From Ochrobactrum teleogrylli (GTDB lineage Bacteria > Pseudomonadota > Alphaproteobacteria > Rhizobiales > Rhizobiaceae), in assembly GCF_006376685.1 (NCBI RefSeq), contig NZ_VEWL01000010.1:118396-182395 (forward strand): 64,000 bases of DNA, given 5' to 3'. Of the stretch, positions 25,138 through 33,196 are shown piece after piece. The notes beneath the pieces are model-generated. The model searched no databases, was not told the origin of the DNA, and was given only the letters and a program-made list of their open reading frames with translations. The number at the start of each line of letters is the position of its first letter. Positions within the stretch are counted from its first letter, which is position 1. A program made the position numbers and the translations under genes.

Positions 25138-25945
25138 CCCTGCATAATCGCGCCAGATCGAGTGGGGATGGCGAGCGCAGTCGAGAAGCGATCCAGCACA
25201 TTCATGAAGAATGGCGACTGGCTGGCGTATTTGACCGCCTGTTGGAGAGACTTCGGGTCATTGCTCGTCAGTAGCTTAGCCATGTGTTCAAAGGTCTTAT
25301 TGTTCGCAGACTTCACGATGGCGGACGCGCCTTGTTTAGCTGCTGCAGCGCCAGCGCCCAGTGCGGCGCCCGACAGCGCCCCTTGATAACCGCCGCTGTA
25401 ACCACCTATAGCTCCGCCTGCGCCCGCACCGAGTCCTAATTCCACAAGCTGACGGGCAGTTGTCGAGTTTCCAAGTGCACCACGAAGCCGATCAACCAAG
25501 TCCTCAACGCGAACATAAGCCTCGATTTCCTTCATTTTTTGCGGACCAAAAACCATCTGCATACCTTCACGCGATGCCTGATTTTTGAATATCTGATTGA
25601 CGACATTCGCTCGGTCGCTTGTCGATTTGATCCGGTCAACCAATTCGGAAGCGTATCCCCTCGAGAATGCATCCTTTTCCATGGTTGAGAACGATTTGAA
25701 GGCCCTCTGAGCTTCCGGCAATGAACGAGGTGTCCGCGCAAAGCTTTTGCCTGCGTCGATAGCATTATCAGCGCCGAAGAATGCTGAAGCGCCCTGTCGC
25801 GCGGAGCGGAATGACGGGACGGCAGTATCAAGTTCTCCAACAAGCTTGTTTTTCAAACCCATCAGATCAGACGCGAACGTCTTGTCACCTGACCGCTGTG
25901 CGGTGCCAATCTGCCCATCAAGATTGCGCTTAACTGATTGGCGAT
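25131..25945 (-). pseudogene. C-terminal fragment of a large phage virion-like protein
   Basis: The frame with an ATG at 25862 (243 residues) continues upstream without a stop (RNLDGQIGTAQRSGDKTFAS before MGLKNKLVGE) to about 25945, where it no longer reads like protein. The sequence (FRSARQGASAFFGADNAIDA; QLVELGLGAGAGGAIGGYSG, a Gly-rich hydrophobic segment) resembles the C-terminus of very large internal virion or DNA-ejection proteins of tailed phages. The N-terminal bulk is missing, so a deletion probably joined this end to the gene at 25862-26152. Family assignment is from memory and tentative. Confidence 0.55.
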
Positions 25946-26152
25946 GCCAACAATGAAATTCGGATCGGATGAACCGAAGGCCTGCTCGGCTCGCTCCTGG
26001 TGAACAGTCAGTGTCCCGGTTTTGTCATAATGAAAAATAGCAGTTTTTGAGGGATCGACAGCAGCAGGTTTCGCTACCGCGCCGCCTTCAACAGTCCTTG
26101 GAACTTTGCGGCATTTGCCATCCGCTTTTTTTTCTTTCGCCGTATCAGCCAT
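25862..26152 (-). CDS. Phage-type small protein, probably truncated at the deletion junction
   Basis: 96 residues from MADTAKEKKADGK. The middle, DPNFIVGIANQLSAIL, looks conserved, but the last 18 residues (MGRLAPHSGQVTRRSRLI) read like out-of-frame sequence. In a different frame that stretch encodes the start of the virion-like fragment. The natural C-terminus was probably lost. Its start overlaps the end of the upstream gene by 8 nt. Confidence 0.5.
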   Translation of the reverse strand: MADTAKEKKADGKCRKVPRTVEGGAVAKPAAVDPSKTAIFHYDKTGTLTVHQERAEQAFGSSDPNFIVGIANQLSAILMGRLAPHSGQVTRRSRLI

Positions 26153-26321
26153 ATCTAATTGCCTCATTCTGAGTTTGAAGCTTTGAGGCGTTGATCGCCT
26201 CGACTGCTTGCATTGGCGTCAGTCCGAATTGCTTCCGAAGGTGCGGAATGATGGGGTGGGGCTTTTCAGCCTGTGGTGTGATAGCCAGCCACACAGCGGC
26301 CCGTTTCACTGGATCGCTCAT
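26145..26321 (-). CDS. Conserved 58-residue phage-type protein
   Basis: MSDPVKRAAVWLAITPQAEK, then IIPHLRKQFGLTPMQAVEAI. This pattern, a basic linker followed by LTPMQAVEAI, recurs in small proteins next to winged-helix genes in rhizobial prophages and could be a DNA-binding helix pair. It overlaps both neighbours and is coupled to the replication gene upstream. Confidence 0.6.
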   Translation of the reverse strand: MSDPVKRAAVWLAITPQAEKPHPIIPHLRKQFGLTPMQAVEAINASKLQTQNEAIRYG

Positions 26322-27052
26322 CAGAAACGACCTTTTTTTGAAATGAGAAAGCTTGAGCTATCGCCCGGTTCGCTCACCTGCCTTTTGATTGGCTGTTCGC
26401 GACCGGGCTTACTCCAGCCGTTGCGCTGAAGGTTACGAATGAGGCTCGGAGTGGGGATTAGCTCAAGGCCGCTTTCGCTACCTGTATATGGTATATTAAT
26501 AGTGCCCGCTCTCGGCGTGCAGGGAATGGCCGAAAATGAGGCTTCACTGTACGCTCTGGGCGTGCTGACAGCCCGCTCTAAGCGTGCGGTGGTGCCGTTT
26601 CCTGTACGCTCTAAGCGTGCTGCGTATACGCTCTCGGCGTGCGGCGTTTTTTTCTTCGTGCGCCTGCTGTCGGGTTTCCATGACATGAATTCTTTCGACG
26701 GAACCAGCGAGCGTTCAGGTTCATCCTGTGGCAACTCGGTCAAAGTCCACGTGGTTGCGAAGGGAGTGCCTTTGAAGCTTCCCCTGCGTTCCTGCTTGAT
26801 GAAGCCCTTCTCGAGCAGTTCGCGAAATGCTGCTGGAATGGGTTTGTTGCTGCAACCCACCAATTCCTGCGCCTCTCGATAGCTCATCGAAATTGCCCCG
26901 TTATTCTTGCCGTTATAGCGGCGCTTGATTTCGACATAGAGGCAGCGTGCATAGACGTTTAACGAGCGCCAGGCATCGCAATCGAGAAACCAACGGTGAA
27001 GCTGAATATAAGGGGAGCCACTTCCACGGCTACGGCTGTCATGTTTCGCCAT
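26321..27052 (-). CDS. Lambda-O-like winged-helix replication initiator
   Basis: 243 residues. The N-terminal domain (SPYIQLHRWFLDCDAWRSLN, LVGCSNKPIPAAFRELLEKG, FIKQERRGSFKGTPFATTW) is a winged helix of the phage replication-initiator type. The middle (about residues 137-182) has low-complexity repeats (ARLERTG, ARLERAV, TPRAYSE, TPRAGTI) because it is encoded by five DNA iterons. The C-terminus is basic and Ser/Pro-rich and probably binds a helicase loader. Arrangement matches lambda O, with the origin inside its own gene. GGGGAGGCG precedes the ATG. Confidence 0.7.
   Translation of the reverse strand: MAKHDSRSRGSGSPYIQLHRWFLDCDAWRSLNVYARCLYVEIKRRYNGKNNGAISMSYREAQELVGCSNKPIPAAFRELLEKGFIKQERRGSFKGTPFATTWTLTELPQDEPERSLVPSKEFMSWKPDSRRTKKKTPHAESVYAARLERTGNGTTARLERAVSTPRAYSEASFSAIPCTPRAGTINIPYTGSESGLELIPTPSLIRNLQRNGWSKPGREQPIKRQVSEPGDSSSFLISKKGRF
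26507..26642. repeat. Five iterons and A/T-rich segment inside the replication gene (putative origin)
   Basis: The 14-mer CGCTCTnnGCGTGC occurs at 26507, 26552, 26574, 26607 and 26629, spaced 45, 22, 33 and 22 bp, close to multiples of 11 bp. Immediately beyond the first copy, in the direction of the gene, lies an A/T-rich tract (26481-26505, including TATATGGTATATTAATAG). Iterons next to an unwinding element inside an O-like gene is the lambda origin layout. The sequence differs from the iterons at 17975-18107. Confidence 0.75.
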
Positions 27053-27112
27053 GAACGCCTCCCCGGAAAGGTAGGGAGGCGCGAGGCCTCCCAGTTGCTT
27101 TGAATGTGGCTG

Positions 27113-27427
27113 TCATGCCGCGGCGCCTTTTTTGTCGAAGGGCGTCACTGCGGAGTGCAGCACATACCGCGCATGAGTACCGCTAAAAGAGCCTTCATGT
27201 TTTTCATGAATGGTTTCAATGTCGACGCCGAAGCCGCGAAGCTTGAACACGTAAGCCGACCAGCGCGGACCGGGATGATCGATGGGCGTACATCCAGCCT
27301 TTCCGGCATTGATAAGGCTTTCCAGCGCCCAACGGTCTCGGCCTTTAACGGCAATGGTGAATGGGGTCGAGGTTCCGTTCGTGACTGCGAATGCGGCAGA
27401 TGCCCAACGTTCTTTATCGGTACTCAT
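27113..27427 (-). CDS. Winged-helix domain protein
   Basis: 104 residues from MSTDKERW. FTIAVKGRDRWALESLINAG, PIDHPGPRWSAYVFKLRGFG and VDIETIHEKHEGSFSGTHAR match a winged-helix family frequent in rhizobial phage and plasmid regions, where the second block is the recognition helix. Probably a DNA-binding accessory protein of the replication module. Overlaps the next gene by ATGA. Confidence 0.75.
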   Translation of the reverse strand: MSTDKERWASAAFAVTNGTSTPFTIAVKGRDRWALESLINAGKAGCTPIDHPGPRWSAYVFKLRGFGVDIETIHEKHEGSFSGTHARYVLHSAVTPFDKKGAAA

Positions 27428-27633
27428 GCTGCGCCTCCAATTCCGGCGAGTTCGCACACAACGCGGGCCGTCGCTATCGGAAGGCCAAAGCGCTTTGCGA
27501 TGATCGATGCTGTCAAATTTGTTGCGGGGAGGGGCGGATTGCGGTATTCAGAAGGGGACCAACCGTTTTGAATTGCCGATCCGCCGTTCTTGCTGCTGCC
27601 CAGCAAGTGCGGCGTTTCTGTTATGTCGCTCAT
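27424..27633 (-). CDS. Small hypothetical protein
   Basis: 69 residues. The C-terminal half (LTASIIAKRFGLPIATARVV) could be one helix-turn-helix. Coupled upstream to the AlpA-like gene (start directly after its stop) and downstream to the winged-helix gene. Confidence 0.55.
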   Translation of the reverse strand: MSDITETPHLLGSSKNGGSAIQNGWSPSEYRNPPLPATNLTASIIAKRFGLPIATARVVCELAGIGGAA

Positions 27634-27816
27634 CTAAGCCGCCTTCACCGAAGGCAGGCTTTCGACGTAGCGTTTCAGGCTTTCTGCGAGAATGAGTGTA
27701 CGACGACCCTCTTTGCGGGCGTCGATTTTGCCTTTGCCGATCAGTTCGTAAATCTTGGTGGGGCCAAGACCACAAGCTGCGGAAGCATCCTTAATCGTCA
27801 GCGCAATTGCTGGCAT
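27634..27816 (-). CDS. AlpA/excisionase-like helix-turn-helix protein
   Basis: 60 residues. MPAIALTIKDASAACGLGPT with KIYELIGKGKIDARKEGRRT and LAESLKRYVESLP is the compact MerR-like helix-turn-helix of the AlpA/Xis family, which act as excisionases or activators of integrase and replication genes in phages and satellites. First gene of the right minus-strand operon. Confidence 0.8.
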   Translation of the reverse strand: MPAIALTIKDASAACGLGPTKIYELIGKGKIDARKEGRRTLILAESLKRYVESLPSVKAA

Positions 27817-27981
27817 CTTCTTTGCCTTTCTTCATCAGCGCCCGTGAATGAGCGCGGTTGACGTGATGAAGATTGGCGAAATCGGGGAATTTAATCGATT
27901 GAGCAGAACGGAAATTTTTTGAAGGTTAGGTTTGCCCTATTAATAGAGCAAAATTGTTATCGGTAAATTATGCCGTTTGCT

Positions 27982-28776
27982 CTATCGACGTTTTTTATAC
28001 GCAGCGCGCACACGTTTGATTTTGGCTTCCATCCCTCCGGCTGTGGAGTAGTTAGTTTCTCTGAATGGTTCAGGCATCACTGAAAGTAATTTAGTCATAA
28101 ACTTGGAAAAAGGCGCAGGGTCATATCCCTCTCGTGTAGATGCTGATGCAAACGGCAGATCATGTATTTTTGCCCATTGCGTCATAGAAAGGATAAAAGC
28201 GTCGATTGGTTCTACAGATGAGCCGTCATCCACTTCTTTTTCGGCTGCTTCTGCAATTCTTTTCTGTGCTACATTTACCGCGACCGAGAGAACCATCGCA
28301 ATTTCTTGGATTAATTGGTCAGAGAGTTTTATGAAATATGGACGATCTGGTAGCTCATAATCGTTGGCAAGAGGAACAATACCCGCATCAGCATTTTCAG
28401 GATCAAAGCTGAAAAGTTCATTCTTTGCATCAAAACGCAGCATCTGCTGGTCTAAGACGGACTCCAAAATGTATTCAAACTCATGAAAAGCATCAGATCT
28501 ACGGTCCTGCTCGTATGCTACGGTCCATATTGACCGTGCTAAATCTTTATAGGGGTGTATCTGGTCCTCAACATCCCGCCATGTTTGTCGAATCTTCTCA
28601 ACCCGCTTATGTGAGAGGAACTCATTACAATTCTGCTGTAGGTGCTGGCGCGCCGTTGCATCAATCGGGCGTTCATATGCCGTTTCGAGTGCTTCGAACT
28701 GTTCATTGTTCAGTGCTATTTCGGGGTCTGGACCTGAATATGTAACGATACGGAGAGGTTGTTTTCTTACTGCCAT
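27982..28776 (-). CDS. Uncharacterised protein next to the integrase
   Basis: 264 residues from MAVRKQPLRIV (an ATG at 28797 is possible). Largely helical and acidic (FEALETAYERPIDATARQHL, VEKIRQTWRDVEDQIHP), ending in a basic helix KIKRVRAAYKKRR. No domain recognised. The region is A/T-richer than the chromosome. Position beside the integrase is where phage islands often carry accessory or defence genes; that is the only hint to function. Confidence 0.6.
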   Translation of the reverse strand: MAVRKQPLRIVTYSGPDPEIALNNEQFEALETAYERPIDATARQHLQQNCNEFLSHKRVEKIRQTWRDVEDQIHPYKDLARSIWTVAYEQDRRSDAFHEFEYILESVLDQQMLRFDAKNELFSFDPENADAGIVPLANDYELPDRPYFIKLSDQLIQEIAMVLSVAVNVAQKRIAEAAEKEVDDGSSVEPIDAFILSMTQWAKIHDLPFASASTREGYDPAPFSKFMTKLLSVMPEPFRETNYSTAGGMEAKIKRVRAAYKKRR

Positions 28777-28868
28777 CGCTGCACCTTCACGAAGCACCTA
28801 AACAGACGCAGGGAAACCGGAGGTGCGTTCCGGCTTGTCGGATGGCCGTCCTATCCCTGCGTGTTCGA

Positions 28869-30209
28869 TTATTCTCCAGCCTTCAACTTCACCACTTTGC
28901 CGCGCTCGGAATCGACTAGCGGCACGACGGCGAGCGCAGCCAAGTCATCGAGAGCGTTAACGATTGCGGAGGCGTAATGACGTTCGATCATCTTATCCGA
29001 CGTGTCGTGAAGCTGGGCGACAAGCCGCACGGGGAGGGCTGCACGCAACCCACGGACAATGGATGAGTGGCGCAGCGCGTAAGGCACCGTGTCAGCGGGT
29101 AAACCAGCGCGCTTAATGATGGAAATCCAAGGCCGAGCAAGTTCGGCTGGTGAGTTCCATGTACCGCGTTTATCTCTGACCCAGACGGGTTTTGCACCTT
29201 CCGCTGGCCGTTCCTGTTTGTGCTTCCAGCGCTCGAGCAATGGGTCGGCAGGACGACGGCCCGCAACGGCTGGCCTGAGCGCTTCGATAACATCACCGCC
29301 GACCTTCACACCGATATGCGTTGCTCGCTTTTGGCCGCGTCCCTTGCGGGAGGTGGGAATCATAAGGCGCGACTGATCCGGCTGCACATCGCCAACCTGA
29401 ATTCTACGGATCTGGGAAAAACGCATTCCTGTAGCGGCCAGAACGAGCACCAACCGGAACAAATCACCTGACCAATCTTCAATATCATCAACCGCTCGAG
29501 CAGCTTCGATGATACGCCGCACATCAGCATCAGGTAGTGCTGCGCCGTCGCGGGCTGCTGCTGGTTCCGCCTCACCAGCCTTCAGACCAAATTTGATCAT
29601 GGTCAGATAAGAGGCGGGCAGACGCTTGAGAATACGGGGAGGGACTGCATTCAATGCCGCGCGAAGGTCGTTGACGATTCGCTGAACGCTTGAAGTCGCT
29701 AAGGTTTCCGGCAGATCGGCTCGCCAATCAGACAAATCTTCATCCGATAGGGCGTCTAGCCGTTTATCGGCCAATGGCTTTTCGAGAACATGCAAGGTCA
29801 GTCTGCCGGAAGCATCATGCGGGCGGGCGCCTTCTTGTTTTTCCGCTCTGGCCTTACGCTTGGCTGCATAGGTCTCGACAACTTCGCGCACCGTGGGGAT
29901 CGGCTCTTTGCCAGCATCCCGCTCACGTTGGCGTGCTTGCTCGACATGCTGGGCAGCTTTGCTCTTAGCTTGCTCGAAATTGAGCGTTTCAACACCATCA
30001 GCCGATAGCCCGTCATCAGCTGCGCCGATTCTCTCCTGCTTGTAACGGCCATCGGGCAGGCGCCAACGCACAAACCAGCGCCCGACGCGCTTGCCTTTGC
30101 GATACCCAAGATGAACGTCTGCGCTCACGCTGCGCCAGTGATTACCGACCGGCAATCCTTTCCGGGCGTTCGGCGTGGTGAGGGGAGATTCTTGCAGCGT
30201 CTTGGACAT
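28869..30209 (-). CDS. int: Tyrosine recombinase/integrase of the element
   Basis: 446 residues, full length. An N-terminal arm-binding region (GRWFVRWRLPDGRYKQERIG) is followed by a core-binding SAM-like domain (about 105-215) and a catalytic domain with Arg in ATGMRFSQIRRI, HxxxxR in YALRHSSIVR, His/Asp in QLHDTSDKM and the nucleophile Tyr in ERHYAS. It should catalyse integration at and excision from the tRNA-Glu 3' end. The gene lies 160 bp from attR, with an arm-type repeat just upstream of its start. Confidence 0.93.
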   Translation of the reverse strand: MSKTLQESPLTTPNARKGLPVGNHWRSVSADVHLGYRKGKRVGRWFVRWRLPDGRYKQERIGAADDGLSADGVETLNFEQAKSKAAQHVEQARQRERDAGKEPIPTVREVVETYAAKRKARAEKQEGARPHDASGRLTLHVLEKPLADKRLDALSDEDLSDWRADLPETLATSSVQRIVNDLRAALNAVPPRILKRLPASYLTMIKFGLKAGEAEPAAARDGAALPDADVRRIIEAARAVDDIEDWSGDLFRLVLVLAATGMRFSQIRRIQVGDVQPDQSRLMIPTSRKGRGQKRATHIGVKVGGDVIEALRPAVAGRRPADPLLERWKHKQERPAEGAKPVWVRDKRGTWNSPAELARPWISIIKRAGLPADTVPYALRHSSIVRGLRAALPVRLVAQLHDTSDKMIERHYASAIVNALDDLAALAVVPLVDSERGKVVKLKAGE

Positions 30210-30219
30210 GGATTTGTAA

Positions 30220-30246
30220 AAGTCGTCTAATAACCGTCAAATAAGC
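30220..30246 (+). repeat. Putative integrase arm-type site, right
   Basis: 27 bp identical but for one base to 16511-16537, in direct orientation. It lies 11 bp upstream of the integrase start, so integrase or Xis binding here could also control int transcription. Confidence 0.65.
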
Positions 30247-30369
30247 AGCCACGTAGAGTGGCGAACAGTCATGAAGATAATTTACCAAGTCCGTGAACGC
30301 AATGAAAACATGGAGGGAACAAAGGCGGTTAACAGCGGTGAATCATGAAATACTGGAATTCAAAGCGCT

Positions 30370-30417
30370 CGCCCTCTCACGGCGCAAACAGGGGTTCGAT
30401 TCCCCTTGGGCGTACCA
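30370..30417 (+). repeat. attR: 48-bp direct repeat, right copy
   Basis: Identical to 16431-16478. Only the tRNA 3' half is present, with no acceptor 5' arm or D-arm, so this copy is not a functional tRNA. Confidence 0.95.
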
Positions 30418-30690
30418 TTGATTTCCAGCACATTTTTTCGATGGCTCATAAACCGTGGTTATCCCTTGCCGCGCAGTTCTTCGACAACCAGCAATAGGAC
30501 GGCTGGTAACCATCACGAAAAACGCCGTCAGCCCAACATTGAACCAGTCCATGGAAGCCCCCCCCAACACCCATTCGGCCCCCCGAACCGTCCGCCCTAT
30601 TTAAATTGAACGTCGAGATGTTGATTCAGTTAGTGGTTTTTACAGAGAGAACCAGTGGAGATATTGGCTAAAGCGCTTTTGAATAGACGA
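30418..30690. other. Chromosomal flank right of the element
   Basis: About 270 bases with no convincing gene. It contains a C-rich stretch (30553-30595) with a weak resemblance to 31611-31670. Confidence 0.35.
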
Positions 30691-30716
30691 AAAACCCCGC
30701 CTGTGGCGGGGTAAAA
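30689..30716 (-). terminator. Terminator for the small secreted protein gene
   Basis: CCCCGCC, TGT loop, GGCGGGG. On the minus strand the stem runs into TTTTTCG. Confidence 0.8.
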
Positions 30717-30747
30717 GAGCAGAGGGGAATAGAACAGATGCTTTTAG

Positions 30748-30945
30748 TTATTCCGGGCACCCCTTGTTGGGTTGAAGCTCAACACCCCTTTCACCAACGA
30801 CCAAACACATTTTGGTGTGCGATATACAATGTCCTGGTAATGAACTGCCTGGGCAAACGACGCCTAGTTCCTGAGCAGTAGCGTTGGAAATCAAGGTGCC
30901 TATAAGCACAGCTACGCTTAATGAGAATTGAAGAGTTGCTTTCAT
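30748..30945 (-). CDS. Small secreted Cys-containing protein
   Basis: 65 residues. Signal peptide MKATLQFSLSVAVLIGTLIS...ATAQ, then a mature peptide of about 40 residues with four Cys (VVCPGSS, GHCISH, KMCLVV, KGCPE) that could form two disulfides. Role unknown. It has its own terminator and is just outside the mobile element. Confidence 0.6.
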   Translation of the reverse strand: MKATLQFSLSVAVLIGTLISNATAQELGVVCPGSSLPGHCISHTKMCLVVGERGVELQPNKGCPE

Positions 30946-31154
30946 CTTTAAATCAACCTACAAGTTTTTATTTTAATATTATAATTTTGAAATTTTATTC
31001 TTAACAATGCAAATTGCAATCGCAATAGGTTTTCCGCCAAAAACCTTTGGCAATAAATATGGCGCTTGAGAGCCTCATTTAAATCGCTGGGGAGATTGCC
31101 TCATTCCAGTTGCGAAAATTTGCAACTGGCGGCGGGAGGGTGCATAATCAGCTT

Positions 31155-31580
31155 ATGAGCGAACGTTACAAAAAGCCCGATTACGAACAGGAATTGCGAC
31201 AGGCCGGGGTGCGCATCACGCGCCCGCGCCGCATCATCCTGAATATTCTGACTGAAACGGAAGATCATCCGGATGCTTTGGAGATTTTTCGCAGGGCGGT
31301 CGAGATCGACAGCAGCATTTCGCTTTCGACCGTTTACCGCACCATGAAGCTTCTGGAAGAGCGCGGTGCCATCCATCGTCATGCCTTTGCCGGCGGTCCG
31401 TCGCGGTTCGAACAGGCAAGCGGCGCCCATCACGACCATATCATCGATATGAATACCGGCGAGGTCGTTGAATTCCGCTCCGACAAGATCGAAAAATTGC
31501 AGGAAGAAATCGCCCGCTCGCTCGGCTATGAGATCGTTCATCACCGTCTCGAACTTTATTGCAAAAAAATAAAATCCTGA
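31155..31580 (+). CDS. mur: Fur-family metalloregulator, Mur-like
   Basis: 141 residues from [10 protein letters not shown]. The winged helix ([35 protein letters not shown]) is followed by a dimerisation domain with the metal-site motif [18 protein letters not shown]. In Rhizobiales this Fur branch is mainly the manganese-responsive Mur, and a mur gene lies close to the phyR locus in Brucella, which supports the name. Iron-responsive Fur is the alternative. The class I Cys-x-x-Cys zinc site is absent. An upstream ATG at 31110 is less likely. Confidence 0.82.
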   Translation: MSERYKKPDYEQELRQAGVRITRPRRIILNILTETEDHPDALEIFRRAVEIDSSISLSTVYRTMKLLEERGAIHRHAFAGGPSRFEQASGAHHDHIIDMNTGEVVEFRSDKIEKLQEEIARSLGYEIVHHRLELYCKKIKS

Positions 31581-31745
31581 CGGAACCAAATTCCAGGGCC
31601 TGCGTTTTTGGTCCATGAAGCCCGTGACCCCGCCCCCCAACACGGTCTTCACAGTTCGCCCCAACTCCCCCAACAAGGGTGGACGGCGTGAACGCCGCGC
31701 AGACGGTTAACCGTTGTGCCAGCAGGCGTTTCGCTCTTTTTTAAT

Positions 31746-31779
31746 AAGCCGTCATGGTTCGTCCATGACGGCTTTTATT
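31746..31779 (+). terminator. Rho-independent terminator
   Basis: A 12-bp stem, AAGCCGTCATGG with CCATGACGGCTT, followed by TTATTT. It ends transcription from the mur side. Confidence 0.8.
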
Positions 31780-31802
31780 TGGGCCGGAGTGTTGTCTGGA
31801 AA

Positions 31803-32810
31803 TCAGGAATCGAACTGTTCGTCCGGTATGGTCAGCGAATAGACAGCGCCGGTGCCATCGATGCGGTATTGCGCCTGGCCATTGACCGAGGCGGGGACTA
31901 TGCGCTGAAGCACAGCGCTGCCGAAACGGGGATCGTGCTGATAGACCTCCGGCATGGCCGGATTGGTTTCTTCCCAGCGGAAGACCAGCTTTTCGCCTTC
32001 GTTTTCGGTGCGGACGACTTCTGCCGAAATAGCCACACGGCCATAAGGGATCGAAAGGCCACCGAATGAGGTCGCATTGACCACCAGCTCATGCAGCGCC
32101 AAACCGACATGCAAGGCGGCGCCCGGGAATAGATAGGGGTTGTCTCCTTCGAGACTAAGCCGCTCATCGGTGACGTCGATATATTTTTCCACCTGAGAGT
32201 GGACAAGGTCACGGAAAAGCGCGCCGCGCCAGTTGGAATCAGTCACCAGATCCTGTGAATAGGACAGCGACTGGATACGCCCGCGGAATTTCAGCAGAAA
32301 ATCATCAATCGTATCGGTGAAACGCGCTGTCTGGCTGGCGATGCTCTGCACGATGGCCAGCATGTTCTTTGACCGGTGACTAACTTCGCGCAAAAGCGTT
32401 TTTAATACCTGCTCGCGGCGTTTCAGCTCGCTGATTTCCAGTGCTGTCGTCACCAGTCCGAGGAGATTGCCGCTGGTATCGCGGTCGCAATCGATATGCA
32501 GTTCGACCCAATGGAGCTTGTTGCCGTCCATGATGGAAAGTTCGACATTCTGCGCCGTCATGGTTTGAAGCGCCGTCTCTTTGGCCGATTTCAGCTTGGC
32601 GAGCGATGTGGAAACGATGAAATCCTCGTCGGTGCCGCCGGCTTTCCAGTTATTTTGCCAGTAGACGGGTAGATTTTCCCCCCAGGCATAGGTCAGATCG
32701 GGACGCTGATAGAGCACGCAGACATTGCTGTTACGGACTGCCCGAAGGAGCGCGCGCAGACGGGCTGCATCCGGTTCGGCTTCGCGTAATGGCAGGTCTG
32801 ATGCGCTCAT
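31803..32810 (-). CDS. HWE-type PAS sensor histidine kinase
   Basis: 335 residues, no membrane segment. A PAS-like domain (about 20-135, RNSNVCVLYQRPDLTYAWGE) precedes a HisKA_2/HWE dimerisation domain with the phosphoacceptor His in LLREVSHRSKNMLAIVQSIA near residue 144. An HATPase with an Asn box (HELVVNATSFGGL) follows. Proximity to phyR-nepR-rpoE1 suggests it phosphorylates PhyR in the general stress response. Related genomes carry a kinase at this place; direct activation is inferred. Confidence 0.87.
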   Translation of the reverse strand: MSASDLPLREAEPDAARLRALLRAVRNSNVCVLYQRPDLTYAWGENLPVYWQNNWKAGGTDEDFIVSTSLAKLKSAKETALQTMTAQNVELSIMDGNKLHWVELHIDCDRDTSGNLLGLVTTALEISELKRREQVLKTLLREVSHRSKNMLAIVQSIASQTARFTDTIDDFLLKFRGRIQSLSYSQDLVTDSNWRGALFRDLVHSQVEKYIDVTDERLSLEGDNPYLFPGAALHVGLALHELVVNATSFGGLSIPYGRVAISAEVVRTENEGEKLVFRWEETNPAMPEVYQHDPRFGSAVLQRIVPASVNGQAQYRIDGTGAVYSLTIPDEQFDS

Positions 32811-33000
32811 TATAGTCTCGATAACGGTCGATTGGGCCGGATGGCGTGCGCTGACTGAAGGTCGGGACGGTGGACCCTATTTTTCTCCAGAAAGCAAACC
32901 GCCGCGCAATCTCGCGCGACGGTATGTTGTTGTTCATATCGGTAGGGCCGGTTTACGGCCAAAAACAGACCAGTTCTGAACTGGGTTTTTCTCCGCTCTA

Positions 33001-33165
33001 TCAGGCCTTGCGGATCGCCGAGGCTATCAGCGAAATGACCAGCAAGGCTAGGAACACGAAGAACAGAATTTGGGCGATACCCGCCGATGCTCCGGCAATG
33101 CCGCCAAAGCCCAGCGCACCGGCGACAAGAGCCACGACGAGAAATACGAGCGCGTAGTAAAGCAT
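33001..33165 (-). CDS. DUF1328 small membrane protein
   Basis: 54 residues with two hydrophobic helices ([20 protein letters not shown] and [19 protein letters not shown]), the DUF1328/UPF0391 pattern. Function is unknown but the family is often stress-induced. AAGAGGAGATC lies before the ATG. An EcfG-type promoter candidate lies 32-57 nt upstream, so it is probably in the PhyR-NepR-EcfG regulon. Confidence 0.85.
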   Translation of the reverse strand: MLYYALVFLVVALVAGALGFGGIAGASAGIAQILFFVFLALLVISLIASAIRKA

Positions 33166-33196
33166 ATCCGATCTCCTCTTTTGTATATGAGGAATA

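Larger units (their letters stand above)
16431..30417. mobile_element. 14-kb integrated element in tRNA-Glu (prophage remnant or phage-satellite-like island)
   Basis: Bounded by a 48-bp direct repeat of the tRNA-Glu 3' end, with a tyrosine integrase at the right end reading away from the attachment site. Contents include small phage-type genes in overlapping minus-strand runs, a GcrA-like protein, two lambda-O-like replication genes with internal iterons, an AlpA/Xis-like protein, an XRE regulator, a HigBA pair and a three-gene cluster with a putative nuclease. No terminase, portal, capsid or tail module is present, apart from a truncated virion-like gene. Base composition is visibly more A/T-rich in 20.3-22.7 kb than in the flanks. 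Confidence 0.9.

Noticed and set aside
26507..26642. CRISPR or minisatellite
   Set aside because: 14-bp units with spacing near helical multiples inside a replication gene fit iterons better.
30361..30417. Second tRNA-Glu gene
   Set aside because: Only the 3' 48 nt are present; no acceptor 5' strand or D-arm, so it is an attachment-site copy.
30343..30570. 75-residue frame across attR
   Set aside because: Spans the tRNA fragment and has no coding character.
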